Origin: Pseudomonadota bacterium | GTDB taxonomy: Bacteria > Pseudomonadota > Gammaproteobacteria > Burkholderiales > Burkholderiaceae_C | Direction of reading: 5' to 3' | DNA: 64,000 bases | NCBI GenBank assembly: GCA_022566735.1 | Contig: JADFIG010000007.1 | Span: forward strand, 1-64,000 | Shown here: positions 1 through 8,952 of the stretch, piece by piece | Position numbering within the stretch: the first letter of the stretch is position 1 | Layout: the number at the start of each line of letters is the position of its first letter | Translations under genes and position numbers: made by a program | Notes under the pieces: model-generated | Database searches by the model: none | Told to the model about the DNA's origin: nothing | The model's input: only the letters and a program-made list of their open reading frames with translations

Positions 1-795
1 GGTAATACTGCTGCTTGCCGATATATTCCGACTGATTGACAGTCTCGCCAAAACACTACTGAACACCTCTCCGAAATCGTGAATTTCGTTGTAACCAGCG
101 TCTAGACTTATGGTGCCGCGGGATGCCCTGCTGAAAAACTGTATGTATGCTGATAGCCGATCGAAGTTGCTGTTCAGCTCCGTGTCGTCGAACTCGATTC
201 GGGACGAACTGAAGTTTAGCGACATTGACCGATTCGGAGACAGTGCCCCAATCAGAGCGATGTTTCCTTCCAGAGCATTATAGTCGTTGTCACTTTTTTC
301 TAACCAAACATTCCTATAACGCCCGCCAAATCGCAGCGTTGTCCTCGAGCCAAGCCTGATGTCCAAATCCGGACCTGTCCCGAATACATTGATGTTTTCC
401 CTGTTGTCCGGTGTTTCCGGCTGAAATGGATCACTGATGAGCACACCGAAAGTATTCGTCGCTACCCAACTGAGCGTATTCTGCACCATGAAGAAAGCAG
501 CATCGGCTTTAAGCGAGGACGTGTTTTCGTCGTCGAATGAGCCGTCAACATAATGTCGATACTCAAAATCACTGTCGATACTCCCAGAGAATCGACTTGT
601 CTCCTTTGATGCCGTTAACTTCAGCCCCGAAATAAAGATACTCTCATCGATCTGATCAACCTCAGTCCGAAAGGGGTTGTCTGTATGTTGTCCGCCAACG
701 CGAAATTCGTATCCAAATTCGTCCTCTGCCAGAACATCAACCGAAAGCAGCACAACTGCGATCGGAACCACAAAATACCAACGCAATTGCTGCAC
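1..795 (-). CDS. Outer-membrane beta-barrel protein of the exopolysaccharide locus, C-terminus cut off
   Basis: The frame runs off the window start, so the C-terminal part is missing. I place the start at a GTG (795) because GGGAG sits 8 nt before it. An in-frame ATG at 843 is possible but has no ribosome site. The first 26 residues look like a signal peptide (basic start, hydrophobic VVPIAVVLLSV, then LAED). After it come alternating short strands rich in aromatic, Asp, Asn and Ser residues (YEFRVGG, TLRFGGRYRNVW, SMSLNFSSSR), typical of an outer-membrane barrel. Its place directly after the tyrosine autokinase matches the PEP-CTERM-associated outer-membrane protein family (TIGR03016-like), which is thought to help export the polysaccharide. 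The DNA is much AT-richer than the rest of the window. Family assignment is an inference from context and strand pattern. Confidence 0.7.
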   Translation of the reverse strand, partial: MQQLRWYFVVPIAVVLLSVDVLAEDEFGYEFRVGGQHTDNPFRTEVDQIDESIFISGLKLTASKETSRFSGSIDSDFEYRHYVDGSFDDENTSSLKADAAFFMVQNTLSWVATNTFGVLISDPFQPETPDNRENINVFGTGPDLDIRLGSRTTLRFGGRYRNVWLEKSDNDYNALEGNIALIGALSPNRSMSLNFSSSRIEFDDTELNSNFDRLSAYIQFFSRASRGTISLDAGYNEIHDFGEVFSSVLARLSISRNISASSSIT

Positions 796-844
796 GAGTC
801 TTTCTCCCAGTACGCTGTATGACTCCACTAGCGTAGAGTTCATG

Positions 845-1753
845 CTAGCTGCCATCTGTTCTTTGTCTGTGTTCGTAACCATATGCATCGCCATACCTAC
901 CATAAGCTGATCCGTCATAGTCGCTGCTTGCCTGATTAAAAATTAGATTGATTGCCTTTTCAGGATCAAGTGTGTCAATTGCTTCGAGCACTGCCTGCCT
1001 AGGCGTGCGGTTGGCGCACACGACTACAACAATTTGTCCCATCAGACCCGCCAGGACTCGAGCCTCGCTCGTAGCCAGCAGCGGTGGCGAATCGAAGATC
1101 ACGACGCGGTCCGAGTACTTGCTGGCCAGTTCTTCGAGGAGGCGGGTCATGGCATCGCTGGCCAGCAACTCCGTCGAGCGAGAGCTGGCCGTGCCGGCGG
1201 GCAGCAAGGTCAGCTTGGGGATGTTCGTGCGCAGCAGCACCTCGGCCAGGTCGGTCTGCGGCGATTCGAGCAGGTCCAGCAGGCCCTTGCTGGCCGTCAC
1301 GCCGAGGCGGTCCAGCGCGGAGGGGCGCAGCACATCGGCTTCCACGAGCAACACCGTGTGGTCCAGCTCCATGGCGATGCTCACGGCCAGGTTCAAGGCC
1401 GTCTGGGTCTTGCCCTCGCCGGGCACGGCGCTGCTCACCATGATGAGGTTGGCCCGCTCCGGGCGCATCGCGCTGTGGTTGCGCACGTTCTCCAGCAGCG
1501 GGCGCTTGACGATGCGGAACTCTTCCTCGAGCTGCGAGCGCGGCTGTCCGGGCACCAGCAGCCCGGCGTGGCGCATGCGCGCCAGGTCCACGCTGACCTC
1601 GCGGCTGCGGCGGTCGTCGGGCGGCGCAGCCGGTGCGGGCTCGGTGGCCACGCGATGGGGGGGCTGCTGTGCGGCGGCGGCATCGGCCTGGATGTCGACG
1701 CCAGCGCGGCGCAACTGCTCAAGGCGCTTGGCGGCTTGTTCGATCGTGTTCAT
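845..1753 (-). CDS. XrtA-associated tyrosine autokinase (BY-kinase, Wzc kinase-domain type)
   Basis: About 302 residues. It opens with IEQAAKRLEQLRRAG, a segment typical of the autokinases in PEP-CTERM exopolysaccharide loci. The P-loop is VPGEGKTQ (around residue 115), the second Walker motif is LLVEADVLRPS and the Walker B is VIFDSPPLL. The last 25 residues carry a tyrosine cluster (DYDGSAYGRYGDAYGY) that would be autophosphorylated. The protein should work with the chain-length protein encoded 7 nt upstream to control polymer length and export. The ATG at 1753 follows GAGG with good spacing; a GTG two codons earlier is less likely. Base composition falls sharply within the last ~58 codons (plus-strand positions below about 1020), continuing into the next gene. 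Confidence 0.9.
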   Translation of the reverse strand: MNTIEQAAKRLEQLRRAGVDIQADAAAAQQPPHRVATEPAPAAPPDDRRSREVSVDLARMRHAGLLVPGQPRSQLEEEFRIVKRPLLENVRNHSAMRPERANLIMVSSAVPGEGKTQTALNLAVSIAMELDHTVLLVEADVLRPSALDRLGVTASKGLLDLLESPQTDLAEVLLRTNIPKLTLLPAGTASSRSTELLASDAMTRLLEELASKYSDRVVIFDSPPLLATSEARVLAGLMGQIVVVVCANRTPRQAVLEAIDTLDPEKAINLIFNQASSDYDGSAYGRYGDAYGYEHRQRTDGS

Positions 1754-1760
1754 GCGCACC

Positions 1761-3305
1761 TCAGGGCAGCATCCGCTGTTGGACCACCACCAGCCAGATC
1801 AGGTTGAGCAGCAGCAGCAGGCCGGAAGCGATCAGGAAGTTGCGCCGGTCCGCACTGACTTCATCGGCCATTTCCGGGCTCATCACCATGGACACGCTGC
1901 CCAGCACCGGGCGGCCGGTGACCGCGCGCAACTGGTGCGAGTCCAGCACCGTCGGGAAGACCTGCGTCAAGGCGAAGGCCACGCCAAAACCGGCACCGAT
2001 GGCGGCGATCACGCCCAGCATGGCCACCAGGAAGCGGCTGGGCTTGGCCGGGGTGGGCGAGACCCGCGGCGGTTCGACCACGCGGAACTCGGCCACCTTG
2101 GTCGTCAGGTCGATTTTCTCGCCCAGGGATGCGGATTCGCGCCGCGTCACCAACTGCTCGTAGTTCTTGCGCACGACGTCGTAGTCGCGGTTGAGCTGGG
2201 CCAGTTCGGCTTCGACCTGCGGCATCTTGCCGGCCATGGCCCGGGCCTGGTCCAGCTGCGCCTGTTGTGCACCCAGTTGGCCGCGCAGGGACGCCACCTT
2301 GGCTTCGGCTTCGGCCAGGGCCACCCGGATGCGCTGGAACACCGGGCTGGTGGGCGCCGGGCCGCGGCCGGTGGCCTTGCGGGTTTCCTGCTCGGTGCGG
2401 CGCTGTTGTTCCAGCTGCGCGATGGTGCGGCGCGCGGCCATCACGTCGGGGTGCTGGTCAGTGTAGCGGCGCAGCAGTTCGTCGAGCTGGCGGCGCTGGG
2501 CGTCCAGGCGGGACTCGGTTTCCGTCATCATCGGCCCCCCGCCCATGGCCATGGCTTCGGGCGGGATGGTCGGGTCCTCGGTGGACAGCTCCCGGCGCAG
2601 GGCGTCACGGGAGCGCTCGGCGGCCTGCAACTCCACCCGCAGGCGGTTGACCTCCTCGGTGGCCGTCGACATGCGGGCGAAGTAGTCCTGGTTCGACGTG
2701 CCGGTCAGGCCGAAATTGCGCAGCTTGAATTCCTTGAGGCGGTTTTCCGACTCGGTCAGCTTGCTTTCGTAGGATTTGATCTGCTCGTCCAGGAAGCGGC
2801 GCGCCTGCTCGGAATCGCGCTGCTTGTCGGTCACGCCCGAGGAGACGAACAGCGACACCAGTTCGTCCACGATGATCTGTGCCCGCTGCGGGTTGATGTC
2901 GCGGTAGGTGATGGAAAACAGGTTGGCGTCGCCGCTGGGCGCGACCTTGATCTGCCGGGTCAGGGTGTCGATCGTCTTGTCGCGCTCCACCTCGCTGAGG
3001 TTGCTCAGCCCGGTTCGCGGGGATTTCATCAGCTGCTCCACGTTGGGGCGGCTGATCAGGGTGCGGGCCAGCATGCGCACCTGCTGATCGACGTCGGGCT
3101 GGAAGGCCAGGCCGCTCATCAGGGGCTTGAGCACCGTCTGGGTGTCCACGAAGACCTTGGCGGAGGCTTCGTAGCGGTCACGGATGACCAGGGTCACGGC
3201 CGCCATGGCCAGCAGGGACACGGCCCAGGCCGCGGCCATGCCCAGCCAGCGGCGCTGCCACATGGCGACCAGGATGCCGGAGACTTGTCGGAGGAGATCG
3301 TCCAT
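1761..3305 (-). CDS. XrtA-system polysaccharide chain-length determinant (Wzz/PCP family)
   Basis: 514 residues. A first membrane helix lies near residues 18-38 (WLGMAAAWAVSLLAMAAVTLVI) and a second close to the C-terminus (FLIASGLLLLLNLIWLVVV). Between them is a long periplasmic region with heptad-like coiled coils (roughly 170-390), followed by a PxxPxxP-type segment (VSPTPAKPSRF) before a further hydrophobic stretch. This is the PCP-2 type layout of TIGR03007 proteins without a fused kinase; the kinase is the separate next gene. The role is to set polymer length and bridge the inner membrane to the outer-membrane exporter encoded upstream. It is transcribed together with its neighbours; the stop lies 7 nt before the kinase start. 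Confidence 0.9.
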   Translation of the reverse strand: MDDLLRQVSGILVAMWQRRWLGMAAAWAVSLLAMAAVTLVIRDRYEASAKVFVDTQTVLKPLMSGLAFQPDVDQQVRMLARTLISRPNVEQLMKSPRTGLSNLSEVERDKTIDTLTRQIKVAPSGDANLFSITYRDINPQRAQIIVDELVSLFVSSGVTDKQRDSEQARRFLDEQIKSYESKLTESENRLKEFKLRNFGLTGTSNQDYFARMSTATEEVNRLRVELQAAERSRDALRRELSTEDPTIPPEAMAMGGGPMMTETESRLDAQRRQLDELLRRYTDQHPDVMAARRTIAQLEQQRRTEQETRKATGRGPAPTSPVFQRIRVALAEAEAKVASLRGQLGAQQAQLDQARAMAGKMPQVEAELAQLNRDYDVVRKNYEQLVTRRESASLGEKIDLTTKVAEFRVVEPPRVSPTPAKPSRFLVAMLGVIAAIGAGFGVAFALTQVFPTVLDSHQLRAVTGRPVLGSVSMVMSPEMADEVSADRRNFLIASGLLLLLNLIWLVVVQQRMLP

Positions 3306-3364
3306 ACAGCGCGATTCAGGGGCAGGGTGTCAGGCCGCCGCACGGGCGGGCGGCCCGGCGGACA

Positions 3365-4000
3365 TCAGAACCAGCTCTGGGGGATGATGAGGATGTCGCC
3401 CGCCTTCATGTCGACGTTGGCGGAGATGTCGCCACGGCGCAGCAGGTCCTTGATGCGCACGCTGTACTGCTTGCCGTTCTCGGAGCCGCGCACCAGCACG
3501 GCGTTGTTGCCGTCGGCGAAGTCGGTGAGGCCGCCGACCTGGATCATCACGTCCAGCAGCGTCATGTTCTGGCGGAAGGCCACGGCCTGGGGCTTGGAGG
3601 CTTCGCCCACGATGCGCACCTGGGCCGAGGTTTCGCCCAGCGCGCGATTGACGACCACGGTCACCACAGGTTCGCGGATGTACTTGCTCAGGGCGGCCTC
3701 GATCTGGCGGGAGAGGTCGTCCGGGCGACGGCCTGCGGCGGGCAGGTTCTCGACCAGGGGCAGGGAGATCTTGCCGTCGGGGCGCACCGTGACGGTGGCC
3801 GAGAGATCCGGGTTGCGCCAGACCACGACGGACAGCTCGTCGAGCGCGCCGATCTGGTAGGCGTGGGCGGCATCGGCGCTGGCGCGCTGCGGAGCCGGCG
3901 GCAGGCCGTAGGTGCTGCTGCAACCAGCGGAGAGCAGGGACGCGCACACGGTCAGCAGTGCAGCCGCCCGGCCGAAGATTTTGCGATGAAGGTCGGTCAT
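3365..4000 (-). CDS. Polysaccharide export lipoprotein (Wza/OPX family, PEP-CTERM type)
   Basis: 211 residues from the ATG at 4000; upstream in-frame codons exist but the lipoprotein signal fixes this start. The signal peptide ends in a lipobox (LLSAGC) around residues 20-25. The Poly_export domain follows (IGALDELSVVVWRNPDLSATVTVRPDG) with a SLBB-like module (VRIVGEASKPQAVAFRQ, MTLLDVMIQVGGL). It would form the outer-membrane and periplasmic channel for the exopolysaccharide, working with the chain-length protein and kinase encoded downstream. It is the first gene of the leftward exporter operon, and the region before it (4001-4317) should hold its promoter. Confidence 0.92.
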   Translation of the reverse strand: MTDLHRKIFGRAAALLTVCASLLSAGCSSTYGLPPAPQRASADAAHAYQIGALDELSVVVWRNPDLSATVTVRPDGKISLPLVENLPAAGRRPDDLSRQIEAALSKYIREPVVTVVVNRALGETSAQVRIVGEASKPQAVAFRQNMTLLDVMIQVGGLTDFADGNNAVLVRGSENGKQYSVRIKDLLRRGDISANVDMKAGDILIIPQSWF

Positions 4001-4317
4001 AGGTTTCTCTTTCGGCAGTTCCACGGATTTCCGAAACTCGACGCGCAGGCCTTGCGCGGACCCAGGGCGTCCCGATGCGCTCCCTGCTGTCGGTGCAGAA
4101 ACCACATCATGCCCCGGTTTCAGGACAGCCTCTCACCCGGACAGGCGGGAAAGTCCGTGACCGAAGGCATGACATCTGCCCTCTGTTTCGGTATATCGAA
4201 CCCACCGTGCACGATGTTAGAGTCCCGTGTAGCTTATCCGGAGCCGGAAGGGGTGGCCGTGTGTTGTCAGCCTCCTGCGCCTCGGATGTCATGTCTGCGC
4301 AACATTGTGGAATCGAA
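4001..4317. other. Divergent intergenic region of the exporter operon
   Basis: 317 nt between the leftward exporter operon and the rightward deacetylase-like gene. It must hold promoters for both. I see AT-rich candidates such as TATATC near 4190, inside a small inverted repeat (TTCG-GTATAT-CGAA), but no convincing paired -35/-10 and no clear -24/-12 element. No coding sequence is supported here. Confidence 0.4.
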
Positions 4318-5508
4318 ATGAACCTGGTGGTTGTTGGGGTGGGGGTCGCGGCCTTGGCGGCTGGAGGCGTGCTGTGGCGTGAAATCCGCCAGAAGCACAT
4401 CCAGACCTGGCTGTGGTCCTACCTGCGTCGCGATTGGGCACAGGCGCAGGCGCCCGCAGGAGAAACCCGCCACCTGCTGTTCTGTTTCGTGGACCATTTC
4501 GAGCCCGGATACCAGCAGCCCGGCCTGGAGGTCGAGCGCCGCCGGGTGGCGCGCTGGCGCCAGGAATATCCGGCCTTGTGCGCCGGTTTGAGCGACAGCG
4601 ACGGTCGGCCCCCGGTGCATTCCTTTTTCTATCCCGAAGAGGAATACCGGCCCGAGCACCTCGACGCCCTGGTCGAGTTGTGCCGCATGGGGCTGGGTGA
4701 AATCGAGGTCCACCTCCACCACCACCACGACACCGAAGCCGGTTTGCGCGAAAAACTGCGCCGTTTCACGACGGTGCTGGCCGACCGCCACGATGCCTTG
4801 CCGCGCGACCCCCAGACCGGGCAGCTCCGCTGGGGCTTCATCCACGGCAACTGGGCACTGGACAACGCCCACCCGCGTGGCGATGGCTACTGCTGCGGCG
4901 TCAACAACGAGCTGATCGTGCTGCGGGAAGAGGGCTGCTACGCCGACTTCACCTTCCCGGCCGCGCCGGACCCCTGCCAGCCGCCGACCATCAACCAGAT
5001 CTACTACGCCAAGGACGACCCCGATGCGCCGCGCTCGCATGACCGCGGCCGCCGTGTCACCGTGGGTGGCCAGCCCTGGGGCGACCTGATGCTCATCCAG
5101 GGCCCGCTGGGCTTCAACATGAGCTCGCGCAAGTTCGGCCTGATCCCGCGCATCGAGAACGCCGATGTGCGCACCAGCTGCCCGCCGACGCCGGACCGCG
5201 TCGATGCCTGGGTGAAGATGGGCATCCAGGTGGAAGGCCGGCCGGAGTGGGTCTTCGTCAAGGTCCACACACACGGCACGCAGGAGCGGGACACCGACAC
5301 CCTGCTGGGGCAGCCCATGCGCGAAGCCTTCGAGCACATGCAGCGCCACTACAACGACGGCAGCCGCTGGCAGCTCCACTACGTCAGCGCACGCGAGATG
5401 TACAACATCGCCAAGGCCGCCGAGGCGGGCGAGCGTGGCAACCCGAACGCTTACCGCGACTACATCCTGCCGCGTCCGGGCTACGGCGCCACCGCGACGG
5501 CTTCCTGA
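4318..5508 (+). CDS. Polysaccharide deacetylase-like membrane-anchored protein
   Basis: 396 residues from the ATG at 4318. An N-terminal hydrophobic anchor (residues 1-19) is followed by a soluble domain. Conserved-looking acid and histidine motifs are HLLFCFVDHFEPGY (residue ~50), EVHLHHHHDTE (~125) and WGFIHGNWALDN (~175). A D-H pair followed by a histidine cluster resembles the metal site of NodB-type carbohydrate esterases, but the canonical TFDDG and HTxxH strings are absent. It differs from the standard XrtA-locus deacetylase. I infer a polysaccharide-modifying or hydrolysing enzyme acting at the membrane. It stands alone, convergent with the next glycosyltransferase gene. Confidence 0.55.
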   Translation: MNLVVVGVGVAALAAGGVLWREIRQKHIQTWLWSYLRRDWAQAQAPAGETRHLLFCFVDHFEPGYQQPGLEVERRRVARWRQEYPALCAGLSDSDGRPPVHSFFYPEEEYRPEHLDALVELCRMGLGEIEVHLHHHHDTEAGLREKLRRFTTVLADRHDALPRDPQTGQLRWGFIHGNWALDNAHPRGDGYCCGVNNELIVLREEGCYADFTFPAAPDPCQPPTINQIYYAKDDPDAPRSHDRGRRVTVGGQPWGDLMLIQGPLGFNMSSRKFGLIPRIENADVRTSCPPTPDRVDAWVKMGIQVEGRPEWVFVKVHTHGTQERDTDTLLGQPMREAFEHMQRHYNDGSRWQLHYVSAREMYNIAKAAEAGERGNPNAYRDYILPRPGYGATATAS

Positions 5509-5527
5509 GCGCGGCCGGCAATCGCCC

Positions 5528-5559
5528 GTTCGCGGGTTCGCCGGTTCACCGGTTCACAG
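5528..5559. repeat. Imperfect 8-bp tandem repeat, four units
   Basis: Four consecutive units GTTCGCGG, GTTCGCCG, GTTCACCG and GTTCACAG lie between two convergent genes. No terminator U-run accompanies them. The array ends 2 nt before the stop of the glycosyltransferase gene. Confidence 0.6.
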
Positions 5560-5561
5560 GC

Positions 5562-6704
5562 TCAGGTCTTCTCCCAGGTCAGGCCCTTGCGGTTCAGTGC
5601 GAACTGGATGCCGGCCTGCATCGCCGTCCAGTTCAGCTCCACGAACACGGTCGCGAAGGCGATGAGCTTGTTCTTGCGCCAGGCCGGTCCCCGGCTGCCC
5701 AGCGCGGCAGCCAGGTAGAAGGCGATCTGCAGGCCTGCCATCGCCACGACGGGCGCCGAGCTCGACAGCAGGCTGCTGACCAGGGCGCAGGCCATGGCAT
5801 ACGGCACGGCCAGGCGGAACACCTTGTGCGAGAGGAACTGCAGCCAGACGGGGTTGTGGCGCCACGAGAACAGCCAGGGGTGGCGGGCAAAACTCTGGAA
5901 ATTGCCGCCCAGGGTGCGCAGCTTGCGTTTGCGCTCGCCGGACATGTCGGTCTGCAGTTCATCGAAGACCACGGCGCGCCCGTCCAGCAGCACCCGTTGG
6001 CCTTGCCGGGCGATCTGCATGGGGATTTCGAAGTCGTCCAGCATCGTGCCTTCGGCCAGCGGCACGAAACCTTCGCGGCGGATGGCATAGAAAGCGCCGG
6101 TCGCGCCGACCACGGAAGACCAGCGGCTTTCCGATTTGCGGATCCACTTCTCGTAGCGCCAGTACAGGCCGATGTTGGCGGCGACCTGGCTGCCGGGCTC
6201 GACATGGGTCAGTTCGCCGCTGACCGCGCCCACGCCGCCTTGCATGAGCGAAGAGGCCAGCACGCGCAGGGCCTGGGGCTCGGCACGCTGGCGCATGTCG
6301 CAGAAGAGCACCACGGGCGTCGTCACCTGGGCCAGGGCGGCGTTCAGCGCGTGGGCCTTGCCGCGGCGCTCGCTCAGTTCGATGACCTCGATGTCTGCGC
6401 TGTCCGCGCATTGGCGCAGGCGTGCCGCGGTGTCATCCGTCGAGCCATCCGACACGAACAGCAGCTTCAGCTTGCCGGCGGGGTAGTCCATGCCCAGCAG
6501 GTTGTCGACCCGTGCCCGGACCCGGCCGGCTTCGTTGTGGGCCGCGATGACGACGGTCACGGCCGGACAGTCGGCATCGGCCAGCAAGGGGGCGCACTCC
6601 GTGGGCCGCAGACGCGACAGGGCCCAGATGGCCGCTGGGTAGAATGCGTAGGTGTAAGCAATGAACGAAGTTGCTGCCAGGAAAATCAGGTCGGGTGTGC
6701 TCAT
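5562..6704 (-). CDS. Membrane glycosyltransferase family 2 (processive type)
   Basis: 380 residues from the ATG at 6704. An N-terminal membrane helix (LIFLAATSFIAYTYAFYPAAIW) precedes a GT-A domain. The nucleotide-sugar motifs are VIAAHNEAGR and SDGSTDD, the metal motif is FCDMR, and the acceptor/base motif is MLDDFEIP followed by a basic KRKLRTLGGN. C-terminal helices follow (LAVPYAMACALVSSLL and more). The order matches polysaccharide-synthase-like GT2 enzymes. It probably adds a sugar to the lipid-linked repeat unit in the inner membrane. It is divergent from the oxidoreductase gene, with about 125 nt between the starts. Confidence 0.85.
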   Translation of the reverse strand: MSTPDLIFLAATSFIAYTYAFYPAAIWALSRLRPTECAPLLADADCPAVTVVIAAHNEAGRVRARVDNLLGMDYPAGKLKLLFVSDGSTDDTAARLRQCADSADIEVIELSERRGKAHALNAALAQVTTPVVLFCDMRQRAEPQALRVLASSLMQGGVGAVSGELTHVEPGSQVAANIGLYWRYEKWIRKSESRWSSVVGATGAFYAIRREGFVPLAEGTMLDDFEIPMQIARQGQRVLLDGRAVVFDELQTDMSGERKRKLRTLGGNFQSFARHPWLFSWRHNPVWLQFLSHKVFRLAVPYAMACALVSSLLSSSAPVVAMAGLQIAFYLAAALGSRGPAWRKNKLIAFATVFVELNWTAMQAGIQFALNRKGLTWEKT

Positions 6705-6831
6705 GGCGTGGGCATGCAAAGGCGCGTGAGGCCAGCGTTGGGCTGTCAAATTCTGACGGTATGGTATGCGGGCAGCGGCCTGGCAGAGCAGAAATCTGCG
6801 CCGGCCTGACACAGTGTCACCAGGGGGAAGT

Positions 6832-7902
6832 GTGCTGAAAATTGCGGTAGTTGGGTGCGGAAAAATCGCGGACGGTCACGTGGAGCAGGTCCGTGCCACG
6901 GGTCGCGGCGAGGTGGTTGCGGTGTGTGACCTGGAGCCCTTGATGGTCGAGCAGCTGGCCGTCCGCATGGGCATCCCGGGGCGCTACACCGACCTGAACC
7001 GCATGCTCGAAGAGGTGCGCCCGGACGTGGTGCACATTGCCACGCCGCCCGACTCCCACGTCTTCCTGGCAACGACGGCCCTGCGCGCCGGCTGCCACGT
7101 GTTCGTGGAGAAGCCCTTTGCCCTGACCGAGGCCGAGGCGCGCAAGATCACCGATTGCGCCACCGAAGTGGGCCGCCGCGTGTGCGTCAACTACCTCTAC
7201 AACTACGAGCCGCCTGCGCTGGAGTTGGAGCAGCTGATGGCCGCCCAGGCGCTGGGCGAGGTCGTTCACCTGGACACCCAGTACGGCTACAACCTGGCGG
7301 GGGACTACGGCCTGGCGGTGATGTCCGACCCGGACCACTGGGTGCACCGCTTGCCGGGCAAGCTGTTCCACAACGTGCTGGACCATGTGCTGGCCAAGGT
7401 GGTCGAGCACATCGGTGACGACAGCCAGGTGCAGGTCATGTCCTTCCGCCGCCGTGCCGAGTCGGGTGACGCGGTGCTGGACGCCCTGCACGATGAGCTC
7501 CGCTTCATGCTGCGCAGTGGCAAGGTCACGGTGTCCGGCACCGTCAGCGCGCACGGCAAGCCCAGCGCGCACACGCTCAAGGTCGTGGGCTCGAAGGACT
7601 CGGTGGAGCTGGACTACACCGCCCGCACGCTGGTGCGCAGCGCCAGCTGGTCGCAGCCGGCTTCCGTCGGTCGGCTCTTTCCGGCCTTCGTGCAGTCCCG
7701 CCAGTTCTGGCGCAATGGCTGGCGCAACGTCGGCCTGTTCTGGCACCACGAGTACCACTACTTCCAGTGCATGCGGGTGCTGCTCAACCGTTTCTATGAC
7801 GCCGTGGAAGGCCGTGGCGCGGACCCGATCCCTGCCGCGCACATCCTGCGGGTGTGCCGCGTGATCGATCAGCTGGTGGAAGGCATGGAGGCTCAGCGAT
7901 GA
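6832..7902 (+). CDS. Gfo/Idh/MocA-family sugar oxidoreductase
   Basis: 356 residues. The GTG at 6832 is chosen because CAGGGGGAA lies just before it and the Rossmann motif VVGCGKIADGH then sits at residues 5-15. The catalytic EKP motif (HVFVEKPFALTEAEA) lies near residue 95, which is standard for the family. It should oxidise or reduce a nucleotide-activated sugar with NAD(P), supplying a building block for the polymer. The stop codon overlaps the next start (ATGA), so it is translationally coupled to the epimerase gene. Confidence 0.85.
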   Translation: MLKIAVVGCGKIADGHVEQVRATGRGEVVAVCDLEPLMVEQLAVRMGIPGRYTDLNRMLEEVRPDVVHIATPPDSHVFLATTALRAGCHVFVEKPFALTEAEARKITDCATEVGRRVCVNYLYNYEPPALELEQLMAAQALGEVVHLDTQYGYNLAGDYGLAVMSDPDHWVHRLPGKLFHNVLDHVLAKVVEHIGDDSQVQVMSFRRRAESGDAVLDALHDELRFMLRSGKVTVSGTVSAHGKPSAHTLKVVGSKDSVELDYTARTLVRSASWSQPASVGRLFPAFVQSRQFWRNGWRNVGLFWHHEYHYFQCMRVLLNRFYDAVEGRGADPIPAAHILRVCRVIDQLVEGMEAQR

Positions 7903-8915
7903 AGGTGTTGGTGACTGGCGCAGGCGGCTTCCTGGGCCGCCGCATCGTGGACAGCCTGCTGAGGCAGGGCGTCACCTCGGTGCGTGTGCATGCGCGCCGT
8001 GCGGTGCCGGAGCAGCTCCTGCAGGGTTGGCGGCAGGCCCATCCGTCGGCCAACGTCGAGGTGGTGCTGGCCAACCTGCTGTCGCGCGGGCGCCTGTCCC
8101 ACCTGGTCGAAGGGGTCGATTGCATCGTGCATGCGGCCGCGGGGATGAAGGGCGCTGCTGCCGACATGTTCGCCAACACGGTGCTCACCACGCGCAACCT
8201 GCTGGAGGCCGCCACCGAGGCCAAGGTGAAGCGCATCGTGCTGGTGAGTTCCTTCTCGGTGTTCGATGCCGCGCCATTGAAGGCCGGCAGCGTGCTCGAC
8301 GAGCGCACGCCCATCGAGGCCGTCGGCGTGGAACGCGGCCCTTACGGCTATGCCAAGACCCGCCAGGAACACCTCTTCAACGACTTCCAGAAGCAGCACG
8401 GCTTCGAGTCCGTGATCCTGCGTCCTGGCGTGATCTACGGGCCCGGAGGCGGCGCGCTGTCGTCGCGGGTGGGCATCAAGGCCATGGGCCTGTTCGTGTC
8501 GCTGGGCGGTGGCGCCATCTTGCCCCTGACCTACGTGGACAACTGTGCCGATGCCGTTGCGATGGCCGCCCTCAAGGCGCCGGCCGGCAGCGTGTTCAGC
8601 GTGGTCGATGACGATCTGCCGAGCTGCAAGGCCTACCTCCATGCCTACCGCAGCAAGGTCGAGAAGCTGCGCTGCGTGCCGCTGCCGTATCCCTTGTTCA
8701 TGCTGGCCTCGCGGATGCTGGTCTGGTACCACCGCCGCTCCAAGGGGCAGCTGCCGGCGCTGTTCACGCCCTACGTCGTCTCGTCGATGTACAAGCCCTT
8801 GCGCTACAGCAACCAGGCTTTGCGGGCCATCGGCTGGGCGCCACGCGTGTCCACGGCCGAGGGCCTGGAGCGCGCCTTCGCGCATTTCCGCGAGGAGTTG
8901 CAGCGCAAGCGCTGA
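7899..8915 (+). CDS. NAD-dependent epimerase/dehydratase (extended SDR)
   Basis: 338 residues, beginning with the dinucleotide motif VTGAGGFLGRRI. The active-site Tyr-Lys is in YGYAKTRQE (around residue 150), preceded by VLVSSFSVFD. RPGVIYGPGG is a typical substrate-side motif. It would modify a nucleotide sugar, and is paired with the upstream oxidoreductase through a 4-nt ATGA overlap. The exact sugar cannot be read from sequence. It converges with the next glycosyltransferase gene. Confidence 0.85.
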   Translation: MKVLVTGAGGFLGRRIVDSLLRQGVTSVRVHARRAVPEQLLQGWRQAHPSANVEVVLANLLSRGRLSHLVEGVDCIVHAAAGMKGAAADMFANTVLTTRNLLEAATEAKVKRIVLVSSFSVFDAAPLKAGSVLDERTPIEAVGVERGPYGYAKTRQEHLFNDFQKQHGFESVILRPGVIYGPGGGALSSRVGIKAMGLFVSLGGGAILPLTYVDNCADAVAMAALKAPAGSVFSVVDDDLPSCKAYLHAYRSKVEKLRCVPLPYPLFMLASRMLVWYHRRSKGQLPALFTPYVVSSMYKPLRYSNQALRAIGWAPRVSTAEGLERAFAHFREELQRKR

Positions 8916-8952
8916 GCCCGGTCGGCCTGTTCAGGGCCGGTGCGCGGTTGGC

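Noticed and set aside
948..3860. A 970-codon open frame on the plus strand
   Set aside because: It lies antisense to the kinase, chain-length and export genes and has shadow composition (Arg, Gly, His, Ala rich).
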